Below, one piece after another: positions 27,797 to 36,318 of a DNA stretch of 64,000 bases. The position numbers and the translations under genes were made by a program. The first letter of the stretch is position 1. Each line of letters begins with the position of its first letter. Origin of the DNA: Enterococcus pallens ATCC BAA-351 (GTDB lineage: Bacteria; Bacillota; Bacilli; Lactobacillales; Enterococcaceae); assembly GCF_000407485.1 (NCBI RefSeq), contig NZ_ASWD01000004.1:394788-458787 (forward strand), in the 5' to 3' direction. The notes beneath the pieces are model-generated. The model was given only the letters and a program-made list of their open reading frames with translations. It had not been told where the DNA came from and searched no databases.

Positions 27797-28621
27797 CTAC
27801 TTTCGGTCATTTTTTGACATTTTGTATTTTATCGGACTAATTCCCATAATCTTTTTAAAGTATTCCCTCATTGATTTCTCGTTAGGAAACCCTGATTTCA
27901 GCGCAATTTCTTCTAAGCTTTCATTGGTAGTCTCAATCATTTTCAGTGCCAGCTCCAAACACAAGCTTTTTTTATACTCGTAAAATGTCAATCCGGTATT
28001 TTTATGGAACATTCGTGACAAATAATGCATCGAATAACCGCTCAACTGTGACAGCTCATCCAAGCTAATGTTTTTATGGAAATTGTTGCGTACTAAGTTA
28101 ATAACCTTAGTAATTTTTGCATTTTGAGCGAATTGCTTTTGATCGCCTTTTCCTAGATCTTCACTAAACTCTGTCAAAAATAGATATTCCAATTCTAAAA
28201 CGAGACTTTGCTGTAAATATTTTTGGAATCGTTCATGACTTTGACTTTGCTGATAGATTTGATTGATCAGGTCAATGCATCTTTGATAGGTCTTCGTGGG
28301 CTTTTCGGCTTTAGGAATCTTGACCTGAACCTGTTCCTTTTTAAAAACTTCATCTGATAAATAAAGAACGACAACTTCACTGCTGCTTAAACTTTGGGTT
28401 GCATGAGGAACCAGACTATTTAAGCAGAAAAATTCTCCCTGATTCAGCACTACTTGATTTCCGTCAATCCAAATCTTCAAATTTCCTTTAATACAATACA
28501 AAATTTCGACTTCCTTATGAAAATGCATTGGGATGATTCGCGCCGTATCGCGAGATAAAAATTTGAAGATATAGCTATCTGTTTCATGATCCAATTGAAT
28601 ATTTTCATATTCCTCATGCAT
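27797..28621 (-). CDS. AraC-family transcriptional regulator (cupin + HTH_18)
   Basis: 274 aa from ATG at 28621 with AGAGG 8 nt upstream (GTG at 28630 is in frame). An N-terminal cupin contains MHFHKEVEILYCIKG and WIDGNQVVLNQGEFFCLNSLVPH. The C-terminal double HTH starts near NFHKNISLDELSQLSGYS and ends LEEIALKSGFPNEKSMREYFKK. The promoter -10 TATAAT lies upstream near 28650. It precedes the PTS operon by 72 bp on the same strand and is its likely activator. Confidence 0.88.
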   Translation of the reverse strand: MHEEYENIQLDHETDSYIFKFLSRDTARIIPMHFHKEVEILYCIKGNLKIWIDGNQVVLNQGEFFCLNSLVPHATQSLSSSEVVVLYLSDEVFKKEQVQVKIPKAEKPTKTYQRCIDLINQIYQQSQSHERFQKYLQQSLVLELEYLFLTEFSEDLGKGDQKQFAQNAKITKVINLVRNNFHKNISLDELSQLSGYSMHYLSRMFHKNTGLTFYEYKKSLCLELALKMIETTNESLEEIALKSGFPNEKSMREYFKKIMGISPIKYKMSKNDRK

Positions 28622-28799
28622 TTCTGCCACCTCTTTTGCTGATTTTTTTCATTATACCTCATTTAAAATAGTTGCAGATGGTGATTCTTTATGACACAAA
28701 CCAGGCGAACAATCTAAAGACTGCTACATATTAGACTATAAAACTCTATACCTGTCGACTTTTGTTGTTGATCTAACTTTTTTAATCTTCAATTTGAAG

Positions 28800-28846
28800 A
28801 TAAAAAAGACAAACCACCTTATTTTTTTAATAGAAGGTGATTTGTC
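28800..28846 (-). terminator. Terminator of the DUF3788/GyrI-like operon
   Basis: GACAAACCACCTT (28808-28820) pairs with AAGGTGATTTGTC (28834-28846, one mismatch). The minus strand continues into TCTTTTTTA. Confidence 0.85.
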
Positions 28847-28853
28847 TGTTCAA

Positions 28854-29321
28854 TTATTTTTTTATAGGAATATAAATTTCCGTCAAAAGCTCTGTATCTG
28901 GTCGTTCGTTATCATTCAAGTAGTGGTAATAAATACCGCCACCCTGCTGGTAGCCATTAGCCGGTATCCAGTTCAGCAGCTCTTCCATCACTGGATCTGA
29001 CTGCTCATAAGGACCTAAATCTATGGCCGTAACAACGGTACACGCCGGTAAAGTTACAGCATTGATTGTTTCAGTTTCCCTAATCGTCTCAGCGACTTGA
29101 AAACCAATCTCCACATCCAATGCTTCTAAATCAACATTATGAAAGCAAACAATCGGTCCACTACTAGGAAAGCTGTCAGCTTTTTTAAGTACTTGTGATA
29201 TCTTTGTAACGGCTTCTCCGACAAACTCCGAATATTCCTCAAAGAAATGAATCGTTCTACGGAGCGTAAGCAATTGTATTTCCGGTAGCTTTTTCTCCAA
29301 AATTTGGCTGATTCTAGTCAT
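28854..29321 (-). CDS. GyrI-like / effector-binding domain protein
   Basis: 155 aa resembling the stand-alone GyrI-like ligand-binding domain found C-terminally in BmrR/Rob-type regulators (PEIQLLTLRRTIHFFEEYSEFVGEA; VTAIDLGPYEQSDPVMEELLNWIPANGY; LLTEIYIPI). There is no DNA-binding domain. GAGGAG precedes the ATG, which overlaps the DUF3788 stop by 8 nt. Such proteins bind small lipophilic or cationic compounds; the role here is unknown. Confidence 0.75.
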   Translation of the reverse strand: MTRISQILEKKLPEIQLLTLRRTIHFFEEYSEFVGEAVTKISQVLKKADSFPSSGPIVCFHNVDLEALDVEIGFQVAETIRETETINAVTLPACTVVTAIDLGPYEQSDPVMEELLNWIPANGYQQGGGIYYHYLNDNERPDTELLTEIYIPIKK

Positions 29322-29769
29322 TGCTTCTCCTCCATTCTATTGGATGCTTTGGTTCACGGCGCAGCGTGATCAGCTTCCATGCATCTTCTAGGACTTCCTT
29401 CTGCTTGATCTCCAGCATCAGCCATTTCTGACCTTGCCCTATTTTAGCTTTTGCAAATACTTGTTGGACGTAAGGGGATAGTAATGGCATGAGTTCTTCT
29501 GCTGCAGCCATTTCCTTCTTTCCAACCACGACTAACAAAATAAAGTAGCCCTCCATCGGATAAAGGGTGCATAACGACTTACCTGCTTTGGCATATTTTA
29601 TATTCCAACCGGCCTGCATCGAACAACCACTGTAGCTGTATTTAGGCTTGGCTTCGTAGGCTTGTTGAAGATACTGATTACATACATCCCAAAGAGGATT
29701 AGCAATAAAGGTCGCTATTTGCTGTTCCGTCGGCTGGACTTCAGCTGGAAAACAATCCTTCCAAATCAT
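29314..29769 (-). CDS. DUF3788 family protein
   Basis: 151 aa with the DUF3788 pattern: YSGCSMQAGWNIKYAKAGKSLCTLYPMEGYFILLVVVGKKE in the middle and QGQKWLMLEIKQKEVLEDAWKLITLRREPK toward the end. Function is unproven; members occur next to small-molecule-binding proteins, as here. AGGTGA precedes the start. It overlaps and leads the two-gene operon with the GyrI-like gene. Confidence 0.75.
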   Translation of the reverse strand: MIWKDCFPAEVQPTEQQIATFIANPLWDVCNQYLQQAYEAKPKYSYSGCSMQAGWNIKYAKAGKSLCTLYPMEGYFILLVVVGKKEMAAAEELMPLLSPYVQQVFAKAKIGQGQKWLMLEIKQKEVLEDAWKLITLRREPKHPIEWRRSND

Positions 29770-29918
29770 TTCATCACCTGCTTTTTTCTTTTATCATACC
29801 CAATCCTCTAACCCTCGGCTTGCACTCCAATGCTCTTTTCGAAAAAAAAAGACCTAGCATTTTTTGCTAAATCTTCTCTTAAAACTTAACGGTACTCATT
29901 TTTGAAGAAAATAGCGGA

Positions 29919-29952
29919 TATTTGCAACAAACACGTCTTTATTTGCAACAAA
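29919..29952. promoter_or_regulatory. Direct repeats upstream of the LytTR gene
   Basis: The 13-mer TATTTGCAACAAA occurs at 29919-29931 and 29940-29952, spaced exactly 21 bp (two helical turns) and ending 60 bp before the LytTR start. This is the geometry expected of LytTR-domain binding sites. Confidence 0.65.
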
Positions 29953-30012
29953 ACAAATAGTACTATTGCTAGATAAGATATTCTTGCTATGCTTATCTCA
30001 GAAGGAGGCTAT

Positions 30013-30453
30013 ATGAAACTCAACATTATCTGGAATAAACAAAAAGAAAAAGATTGCATCGACATTATTAGTCATCCCATCAATCAAAAGCTCGTGACCA
30101 GCTGGCAAAATCAGTGGCAGCAGACAACTACTCTGCAAGCCATTCAACCAACTAATCAACGCACGTTGCTAGTTGCTCTGACAGAGATAGAAGCCATTGA
30201 AACAATGGGTCATATGAGTAAAATTCGGCTGCTATCTGGCAATGACTTATGGCTGCAAAAGAAGTTAAAAGAGCTAACTTATTTGGAATCATCTGGTTTT
30301 TATCGCATTAATAATTCAACTATCTTAAATATTCAACAAATCTCGGCGTTCTCGGCTGGTCAACATGCTCGCTTAGAAGTATTTACTAAAAATCACCAGC
30401 GCTATATCGTTAGTCGCCACTATGCTAAACAAATTAAGGAGCACTTACAATGA
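30013..30453 (+). CDS. LytTR-domain DNA-binding regulator
   Basis: 146 aa from ATG at 30013 behind a strong GAAGGAGG; the longer frame from 29989 reads through this site. The C-terminal ~95 residues are a LytTR domain (VALTEIEAIETMGHMSKIRL... SSGFYRINNSTILNIQQISAF... NHQRYIVSRHYAKQIKEHL). There is no receiver domain, so it is not a classical response regulator. It overlaps the DUF3021 gene by 4 nt. This matches the two-gene LytTR regulatory systems (HdrRM/BrsRM type), where the membrane protein restrains the regulator. Confidence 0.88.
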   Translation: MKLNIIWNKQKEKDCIDIISHPINQKLVTSWQNQWQQTTTLQAIQPTNQRTLLVALTEIEAIETMGHMSKIRLLSGNDLWLQKKLKELTYLESSGFYRINNSTILNIQQISAFSAGQHARLEVFTKNHQRYIVSRHYAKQIKEHLQ

Positions 30454-30860
30454 TGAGACATTTAAAGAATAATTTTATGCAAGCTGCTTTTGGCAGTACC
30501 GTTTGGGTCGCGTTGCTTACCTTGCTTTTTACAAATCAAACCACTGTGCCAGTTTCCTTTATTTGGCGTTTGCTAGCTATCGGCAGTCTGCTAGGTTTGG
30601 TTTTTGGTGTCATTTATCCTTACCTATGGGAATACTCCGTGTTTAAAGCTCGCGTAAATATTTTACTCAGTACTCTCTTTAATACACTTTGTGGTTTTGC
30701 AGTTATTGCTCTTTATTCTGCCGAATTATTTAGTCGGATCCAGCCATTTTTTCTACCTATCCTGTTGATTACCTTGATTGGTCATTTAATTGGCTTCTAT
30801 TTTTATTCAAACTATACGAACCGTAAACTAGCAGCTGCATTAAATAAAGCAAAAAAATAG
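30450..30860 (+). CDS. DUF3021 membrane protein, LytTR partner
   Basis: 136 aa with four membrane segments, matching DUF3021 (FGSTVWVALLTLLF; WRLLAIGSLLGLVFGVIYPYLWE; FNTLCGFAVIALYSAE). Its start overlaps the LytTR stop by 4 nt. In known LytTR regulatory systems the membrane partner inhibits the regulator; that role is inferred here from pairing. Ends directly in a shared terminator. Confidence 0.85.
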   Translation: MMRHLKNNFMQAAFGSTVWVALLTLLFTNQTTVPVSFIWRLLAIGSLLGLVFGVIYPYLWEYSVFKARVNILLSTLFNTLCGFAVIALYSAELFSRIQPFFLPILLITLIGHLIGFYFYSNYTNRKLAAALNKAKK

Positions 30861-30896
30861 ACTCTTTTCTGTATATCAGAAGGAGTCTATTCCTTA
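30852..30896. terminator. Bidirectional terminator
   Basis: AATAGACTC (30856-30864) pairs with GAGTCTATT (30883-30891), extended inward by CTG/CAG. It overlaps the DUF3021 stop and faces the PAP2 gene end. Confidence 0.8.
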
Positions 30897-30903
30897 AATC
30901 TTC

Positions 30904-31476
30904 TCAACTAACAATCAGCGGTATTAGAAAAACAATTCCTGTTCCTAAAAGCCAGCCGCCTAGAACATCAGTAAAATAGTGGACACCTAGATACACTCGA
31001 CTGAAACCAATTAGAAAACAGATCAGGAGGGCTGGGATAATCCACCACCAAGAAATACTCAGATACAAAAAGCTGTTTAAAAATATGCCCAAATACAAGG
31101 CGGCGGCTGTAGAAGAATGACCACTTGGAAAGCTGTGATCTAATTCTTCTACCAAGCGGTCACCTTTAGGACGTTCACGTTTAAATATTCGTTTAATTAT
31201 ATAAGTAAGTCCTGTGGTAGCCATTACATTTATTCCGACGTTTAACGCGATGGCTGTACGAGTCGTAGGAAACAGAACCAGCAGTAAACATATTAGAATA
31301 GTCGGCACCGCTTTTCCCAGCTTGGTAAAAAAAAGGAATATGCTAGTCCATCCATCTCGTCGCTGAGCAATCACTTGTTTAGCCAATGAAGCATCTACTG
31401 ATTGCATCCTTTTGCTTTGAACTAAGATCAGCACAAGAAAAAATGCTATAAATGAGCTAAGCGCTATCCACATCAT
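30904..31476 (-). CDS. PAP2-family membrane phosphatase
   Basis: 190 aa with six predicted membrane helices and the three PAP2 motifs: KRIFKRERP (motif 1), PSGHS (motif 2) and SRVYLGVHYFTDVLGG (motif 3). The active site faces outward and dephosphorylates lipid phosphates such as phosphatidic acid, phosphatidylglycerol-phosphate or undecaprenyl-pyrophosphate. AGGAGGAG precedes the ATG. Single gene; the exact lipid cannot be told. Confidence 0.9.
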   Translation of the reverse strand: MMWIALSSFIAFFLVLILVQSKRMQSVDASLAKQVIAQRRDGWTSIFLFFTKLGKAVPTILICLLLVLFPTTRTAIALNVGINVMATTGLTYIIKRIFKRERPKGDRLVEELDHSFPSGHSSTAAALYLGIFLNSFLYLSISWWWIIPALLICFLIGFSRVYLGVHYFTDVLGGWLLGTGIVFLIPLIVS

Positions 31477-31899
31477 GTCTGTCTCCTCCTATCTTATTCT
31501 TCTCCTTCATCTTACCACAAAAGAAGCAACCCTCTTTGATACTAAGCCTAAAAAAATTTTGTTATTGAATACCTGCCTATTCTCCCGAATTGCTTAAAAT
31601 AAGCAAATAAACTAAAATCATTTATTCTTTGTTAAATTATCGAATATCCGGAAATTTTTCTTTCTCCTTCCTGAAGAAGAAAAATCCTTGTACTGCAAGG
31701 GTTATTCTCCCTTTAAAAAAGACGTTTTGCTGATAAAAGCTCATTTTTAAACAATCTAAAAAAATTGAAAAGTCCACTTATTTTTCAATCATTTTTAAGA
31801 AATAGTTGGTAATTATTGATCGCATTTAGGAATTGATCTTTTATGAAATAATTGTTAGATTTATAATGATAAAAGAAATATCTTTAGGAGGTAATGACA
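31477..31899. other. Intergenic region, 423 bp
   Basis: Very AT-rich spacer between divergent genes. It contains a small hairpin (CCTTGTACTGCAAGG near 31688) without a T-run and presumably the promoters of the PAP2 gene and the 76-aa gene. No ORF with a ribosome site was seen. Confidence 0.4.
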
Positions 31900-32130
31900 A
31901 TGAGTTATACTTTAAACGTATATCACTTGCTGCTAGAAAGCGTTATTTTAAGTATTGATTCTGTCGTTGAAGAACCCACTACAGTAACTTTCCAGTCAAG
32001 TGAAGAAGCTGCTCATTATTTGAACAACACATTGCCCTCCTTACTTAAACAGCTTGAAAAAGAGAGTGCTGACAATCTGAAAATCGCAGTGAGGATGCAT
32101 CTCGACCAAATAGAACAAGTCTTAAAATAA
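31900..32130 (+). CDS. Small acidic hypothetical protein
   Basis: 76 aa from ATG at 31900, 8 nt after a perfect AGGAGG; ATG at 31894 is too close. It is a soluble, helical, acidic protein (QSSEEAAHYLNNTLPSLLKQLEKESADN). No family recognised. It is a single gene ending in a good terminator. Confidence 0.65.
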   Translation: MSYTLNVYHLLLESVILSIDSVVEEPTTVTFQSSEEAAHYLNNTLPSLLKQLEKESADNLKIAVRMHLDQIEQVLK

Positions 32131-32187
32131 GTCAGCCTCAACTTTGTAGCAGAAAAGCATGGATCTTCTTTTCTTAGATAGTCTCTT

Positions 32188-32220
32188 CAAAAGATACAGC
32201 CAATCGTTGTATCTTTTTTT
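32188..32220 (+). terminator. Intrinsic terminator
   Basis: AAAGATACA (32190-32198) pairs with TGTATCTTT (32208-32216), ending in a T-run to 32220. Confidence 0.85.
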
Positions 32221-32236
32221 CTGGAAACAAGCAGCA

Positions 32237-33160
32237 CTAATTCATATAATCCTTGCGACGCAATAAAATGATACCGATTATAGTGACAATTAATGCCAAC
32301 AAAACGACCCCTAATGAGCCTAGAATCGAATCCTTCCATAATAAACCGCCCGTATTAATGCCCCATAAGCTGAAAATAAGTGTTGGAATGGAAATAATCA
32401 ATGCCGCCGAATCCAAATACTTCATCAGATGATTCAAGGTATTGTCCATTAAGGCAGAAACCATGCCGCTGGTTGAATCTACTAGTCCACGATATAAATG
32501 AATCAGCTTTTCCACCCGTCGACAGCTGATACGGACATCATTTAGCACATCCTTTGAGATTTTAGCGACAATTTGTTCATTTTCTATAATTTGATCTGTC
32601 GTTTGCTTCTGATCATCTAGGGTATGTTCCAAATAGACTAGATTCTTTTCGATATCCCGCAGCAAGATTAAATTATCCTTTTCAGTACTGTTTTTAGCTG
32701 CGTCATTCACTTCATCAATCATCCGCTTTTGCTTATTCAACGCCAATAAATAATTGTGATACGTATAAAGAATATAGAAAATAATGAATTGATCTACTTC
32801 ACCTTCACATTCCTCAAACATCTGCTGGATCTTTAACAGCTCATAAGCCCCAGAAGCTACCGTAATCACTAACTCCTCAGTAAACAGGAAAGAAATCGGC
32901 TGCAAGGCTCCCTCCACTGAGTCAGTCACATCCTGCTCTACCTGATAGCTGATTAAAACAAGACTGACACACGCGCCTAATTCCTTTGAGGAGAGCTTTT
33001 CGATGCGCGAAACTTCTTCTGTAAAAGAATGCAAGGTAAAGATATCTTTGGGCAAATCAAACTGGGCCGTATACTGTTGAATCTCCTCTTCTGTCGGGGC
33101 AGTAATCGACAGCCACCTTCGCGACTTCTCTCCACTTGTGATCGTTGTTTTTTCTAACAT
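32237..33160 (-). CDS. CorA-family divalent-cation transporter with GIN instead of GMN motif
   Basis: 307 aa. A cytoplasmic alpha/beta and long-helix domain (FDLPKDIFTLHSFTEEVSRIE...RDIEKNLVYLEHTL) is followed by two C-terminal membrane helices (ALIISIPTLIFSLWGINTGG and GVVLLALIVTIIGIILL). This is the CorA/MIT architecture. The selectivity motif at the end of TM1 reads G-I-N rather than the near-invariant G-M-N, seen also in some diverged CorA-like proteins. AAAGGAG precedes the ATG. Mg2+ transport is likely but not certain. Confidence 0.85.
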   Translation of the reverse strand: MLEKTTITSGEKSRRWLSITAPTEEEIQQYTAQFDLPKDIFTLHSFTEEVSRIEKLSSKELGACVSLVLISYQVEQDVTDSVEGALQPISFLFTEELVITVASGAYELLKIQQMFEECEGEVDQFIIFYILYTYHNYLLALNKQKRMIDEVNDAAKNSTEKDNLILLRDIEKNLVYLEHTLDDQKQTTDQIIENEQIVAKISKDVLNDVRISCRRVEKLIHLYRGLVDSTSGMVSALMDNTLNHLMKYLDSAALIISIPTLIFSLWGINTGGLLWKDSILGSLGVVLLALIVTIIGIILLRRKDYMN

Positions 33161-33247
33161 GATTGTACTCCTTTACACTTCACTGATATAAACTTATTAT
33201 ACGTCACAAGTACTCAAATCATTGGTTTCAAGGCTTTCACGTTTAGA

Positions 33248-33285
33248 CAAAAAGAGCCGATAGAGCTATCCCCATCGGCTGGATT
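33248..33285 (-). terminator. Terminator of the thiamine operon
   Basis: AGCCGAT (33255-33261) pairs with ATCGGCT (33274-33280). The minus strand then reads CTTTTTG. It lies just after the cupin stop. Confidence 0.8.
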
Positions 33286-33291
33286 ATTCGT

Positions 33292-33618
33292 TTATAAAAA
33301 ATCTTTGCGAATCGGTGTAAATGTGTCAATTAGTTCTGAATCTGGCTCCAAAGGAATACAACCATGGCGAACATCCGCATCAAAGCGCAGAAAATCTCCT
33401 GGTCCTACTATATATACTCGTTCCTCTTCGAAAAACTTGAACTTGCCTTTTACAATATAGGTCACTTGTTCTTCAGGATGGCTGTGCAAGGTTGTCTCTT
33501 TACCACTCTCCTTAAAACGAACGCGAACAGCCATCATTTTCTCACTATGAGTAACGATACAGCGTTCGGTATTGTCATCGACCTTTTGAAATATCTGGTC
33601 TTTTTGATAACTGATCAT
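33292..33618 (-). CDS. Single-domain cupin protein
   Basis: 108 aa. Cupin motif 1 is seen in TTLHSHPEEQVTYIVKGKFKF and motif 2 in GPGDFLRFDADVRHGCIPLE, with His ligands in HSH and RHG. AGGAGG precedes the ATG. It lies 18 bp after thiE on the same strand and before the operon terminator, so it belongs to the riboswitch-controlled thiamine operon. Function unknown. Confidence 0.8.
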   Translation of the reverse strand: MISYQKDQIFQKVDDNTERCIVTHSEKMMAVRVRFKESGKETTLHSHPEEQVTYIVKGKFKFFEEERVYIVGPGDFLRFDADVRHGCIPLEPDSELIDTFTPIRKDFL

Positions 33619-33636
33619 AAGCTTCCTCCTACTAAT

Positions 33637-34260
33637 TTATAATGCTTCCGCTGCAACTCGCAGCTGTTTGACAGTCTGGGAAACATCCTCGGCTTTCATA
33701 ATCTCGCTCACTACTGATACTCCTGCAATTCCTGAATCTGCCAAAGTAAGAATATTGTCCTGCTTAATTCCACCAATTGCTACTACCGGAAGCTCCACTG
33801 ATTTCGTAATAGCCTTCAGCACGGTTATTGGTGTAAGCTGAGAATCCTTCGTTTGGGTGGGGAAAATCGCCCCAACCCCTAAGTAATCAGCTCCCTCTGT
33901 TTGAGCTTCTAAGCTCCGTGCTAGTGATTTAGCCGACACCCCTAGGATTTTATTCGCTCCCAATAAACGTCTAGCTACCGACACGGGAAGCTCATCATCG
34001 CCGATATGAAGTCCTGCGGCATCAACTGCTAAGCAAATGTCCAGTCGGTCATTAATAATCAACGGAATATGATAGCGATCCGTAACCTCTTTTACTTTTA
34101 AAGCCAATTGATAAAACTGATTAGTCGATAATTCTTTTTCCCGCAGCTGGACTAATGTAACTCCATGTTGGCAGGCCTGCTCAATAATGGTTAAAAATTG
34201 TTCCTCTGTGAAATCATAACGCCCCGTAACTAAATAAAGTGTCAGTAATTCTTTTTTCAT
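33637..34260 (-). CDS. thiE: Thiamine-phosphate synthase
   Basis: 207 aa TIM-barrel enzyme joining HMP-pyrophosphate and hydroxyethylthiazole phosphate to thiamine phosphate. Signatures: [60 protein letters not shown] and [12 protein letters not shown]. Its start overlaps the thiM stop by 4 nt. Cytosolic. Confidence 0.95.
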   Translation of the reverse strand: MKKELLTLYLVTGRYDFTEEQFLTIIEQACQHGVTLVQLREKELSTNQFYQLALKVKEVTDRYHIPLIINDRLDICLAVDAAGLHIGDDELPVSVARRLLGANKILGVSAKSLARSLEAQTEGADYLGVGAIFPTQTKDSQLTPITVLKAITKSVELPVVAIGGIKQDNILTLADSGIAGVSVVSEIMKAEDVSQTVKQLRVAAEAL

Positions 34261-35078
34261 ATCAACATTCCCTTCACTTGTTTATACCAGTCTCGATTCA
34301 TTAAGATCGACAATTGGTTCAATGTTGCCTGACGAAAATCAGCTAAACCTTCTGGTACCAGCTCCTTCGCTTTTTCCCCGCAGCAATTGAAATAGCTGAC
34401 TGCAGCTGCAACCGCTGGAAAAGCTTCCACTCCTGTACCTAATAAAGCCGCAACCATGGCTCCAACTATATCACCAGTTCCAGTAAAACAATCCAGCTCT
34501 GCTACGCCGTTTTGCAGCAGACAGCGGGTATTTTGATTTACCACTACATCCACTGCCCCGGTAGCAAGAAATGTGGTGTGGGGGTACTCTTTAGCTAAGA
34601 CCTCCAGCGCTGCCGTCAATTCTTTTAGTGCTGCTTCTGACTGATCCAGCGAGCTGCCATCAACTCCTCGACCGTGACTTTCTAACCGGCATAATGCGCG
34701 CATCTCTGAAATATTGCCTTTTACGACTTCAGGATGCTTTTTCATTAATTGTTGCGTCAGTTCCGCCCGTAAAGGACTGGCTGCTAAGCCAACCACATCG
34801 ACCACAGTCGGCTTATGAGTCTCTTCAGCAAAACGACTGGCTTCCAAAATATTTGCCTCTCGCTGTGGTGAAATATGACCCAAATTTAACAGCAGACTGT
34901 CTGTTTGCTGGAAAAAAGCCGGAAATTCCCGAGCATCATCGGCCATTACTGGTTTGGCCCCAATATACAGCAGAGCATTCGCCATTGATTCACAGGTAAT
35001 TTCATTGGTGATACATTGCACCAAAGGCGACGCTGACAAAGGAAACACGGCTTTTACTAGTTCAGATAATTCATTCAT
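34257..35078 (-). CDS. thiM: Hydroxyethylthiazole kinase
   Basis: 273 aa ribokinase-fold enzyme phosphorylating the thiazole alcohol for salvage. Signatures: [53 protein letters not shown], and the anion hole/catalytic [17 protein letters not shown]. It overlaps thiW and thiE by 4 nt each, showing tight coupling. No thiD in the window. Confidence 0.95.
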   Translation of the reverse strand: MNELSELVKAVFPLSASPLVQCITNEITCESMANALLYIGAKPVMADDAREFPAFFQQTDSLLLNLGHISPQREANILEASRFAEETHKPTVVDVVGLAASPLRAELTQQLMKKHPEVVKGNISEMRALCRLESHGRGVDGSSLDQSEAALKELTAALEVLAKEYPHTTFLATGAVDVVVNQNTRCLLQNGVAELDCFTGTGDIVGAMVAALLGTGVEAFPAVAAAVSYFNCCGEKAKELVPEGLADFRQATLNQLSILMNRDWYKQVKGMLI

Positions 35079-35593
35079 GATTGATCACTCCTTAAAAATA
35101 ATTGCTGACACCGTTTAAATACCGGTACTCGAGATAAAAGCTTCCAGACAAAGTAAGCTACCACCGACCCAATCAAGGTCGCTCCAACAAATCTAGGCGT
35201 ATAGATCAGCCAGTACATTCCTTGCTGACTGCCGGTAAACAAAACCATCACTGGATAGGAAAGTAGGGAACCAATAATTCCTGTTCCAATAATTTCTCCC
35301 AGCATGGCTCCATACAGGTTGCCAGTCGCTCGAAACAGTAATCCTGCCAAATAAGCACCAAAAACCGCACCAGTTAGTGCTAACGGGGGAATCCCCAGCA
35401 GCAGCATCCGGATAATGCCACAGCACAAGGCCATCAGGGTACCATATAAAGGACCTAACAGCCCTCCTGCCAGTATGTTCATCACACTAGACATCGGTGC
35501 CATGCCCTCTACCCGAAACAACGGCGACAAAACGACATCCAGTGCAATCATCATTGCCAGCAACATCATCTTTTGCAACTTCTCTCTTTGCAA
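35075..35593 (-). CDS. thiW: ThiW, thiazole-type ECF transporter S component
   Basis: 172 aa with five or six hydrophobic segments and the ThiW pattern MIALDVVLSPLFRVEGMAPMSSVMNILAG. S components bind the vitamin precursor and use the shared EcfAAT module, not present here. The start is uncertain: TTG at 35593 (GGAGG almost abutting it, AAGGA about 10 nt upstream) or ATG at 35569, with only a weak GAGAGAAG. It is first in the operon behind a TPP riboswitch. Confidence 0.9.
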   Translation of the reverse strand: MQREKLQKMMLLAMMIALDVVLSPLFRVEGMAPMSSVMNILAGGLLGPLYGTLMALCCGIIRMLLLGIPPLALTGAVFGAYLAGLLFRATGNLYGAMLGEIIGTGIIGSLLSYPVMVLFTGSQQGMYWLIYTPRFVGATLIGSVVAYFVWKLLSRVPVFKRCQQLFLRSDQS

Positions 35594-35623
35594 ACCTCCA
35601 ACATCCTTTCCTTACTTCAAACA

Positions 35624-35693
35624 AAAAAGACCCCTCACTTAAATAGAAGCAAAAGGAGTCTTAAAAAAAGCCCGACCAAATAAATGGACGGGC
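35624..35693 (-). terminator. Two tandem terminators after the TPP aptamer
   Basis: On the minus strand, GCCCGTCC/GGTCGGGC (35670-35693) forms a stem followed by T7. A second stem, AAGACTCC/GGGGTCTT, then ends in T6 (35624-35629). Together they form the expression platform between the aptamer and thiW. Confidence 0.75.
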
Positions 35694-35714
35694 GAGATCG
35701 ATGGTTTTACGACA

Positions 35715-35780
35715 TTTCCCTGCGCCAGTTCTAACTGTTTCAGGTTCCATGGGTATAATCTCAGCTCTAAAGCACCCCAA
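35715..35780 (-). promoter_or_regulatory. TPP riboswitch (THI element)
   Basis: Minus-strand reading shows the conserved THI-box blocks in order: GGGGTGC, GCTGAGAT, ATACCC, GAACCTGA, then ACTGGCGCAGGGAA. It lies 120 bp upstream of thiW and is followed by terminators, so TPP should stop transcription of thiW-thiM-thiE-cupin. Confidence 0.93.
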
Positions 35781-35898
35781 ATGTTTCTATTTATGAAATT
35801 GTGATTAAAGTATAGCATACTTTTTCTCATCCTGACAGTTTTCTCAGCAGATTTCTACTAAAAGCTGTGCTATTCTAACAACTAGAAAGGGGATTTTT

Positions 35899-36291
35899 AT
35901 GTACGAACCGACATTTTCTACCATTCACCACGTAGCGATCATCGTTTCTGACTATCAGAAAGCCCGCGACTTTTACGTGAATATCTTAAAACTTCCTATT
36001 ATTAGAGAAAATTATCGCAAGGAACGTCAGGACTACAAACTGGACCTGCAGCTGACAAATGATATCGAACTAGAAATCTTCGCCTTACCCAATCCGCCAA
36101 AACGCCCTAGCTATCCTGAAGCCAGCGGATTGCGCCATCTAGCTTTCAAAACGGATGATATTGAAGCCACTATGACCTATTTAGAATCTCACGGCATCGC
36201 CTGTGAGCCTCTTCGAACAGATGATTTCACTGGAAAAAAAATGACCTTCTTTTTCGATCCTGACGGCTTGCCGCTAGAATTACACGAGTAA
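35899..36291 (+). CDS. VOC-family (glyoxalase-like) protein
   Basis: 130 aa vicinal-oxygen-chelate fold protein: IHHVAIIVSDYQKARDFYVNILKL at the start, LRHLAFKTDDIEATMTYLESHGI in the second half and FFFDPDGLPLELHE at the end, with His and Glu metal-ligand positions. AAAGGGG precedes the ATG. Closest to the YaeR-type lyase/dioxygenase group; substrate unknown. Single gene. Confidence 0.85.
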   Translation: MYEPTFSTIHHVAIIVSDYQKARDFYVNILKLPIIRENYRKERQDYKLDLQLTNDIELEIFALPNPPKRPSYPEASGLRHLAFKTDDIEATMTYLESHGIACEPLRTDDFTGKKMTFFFDPDGLPLELHE

Positions 36292-36314
36292 AGCCAGCAG
36301 AGTCTGCTGGCTTT
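36290..36314. terminator. Bidirectional terminator
   Basis: AAAGCCAGCAG (36290-36300) and CTGCTGGCTTT (36304-36314) form a perfect 11-bp hairpin with a 3-nt loop between convergent genes. Confidence 0.85.
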
Positions 36315-36318
36315 ACTT

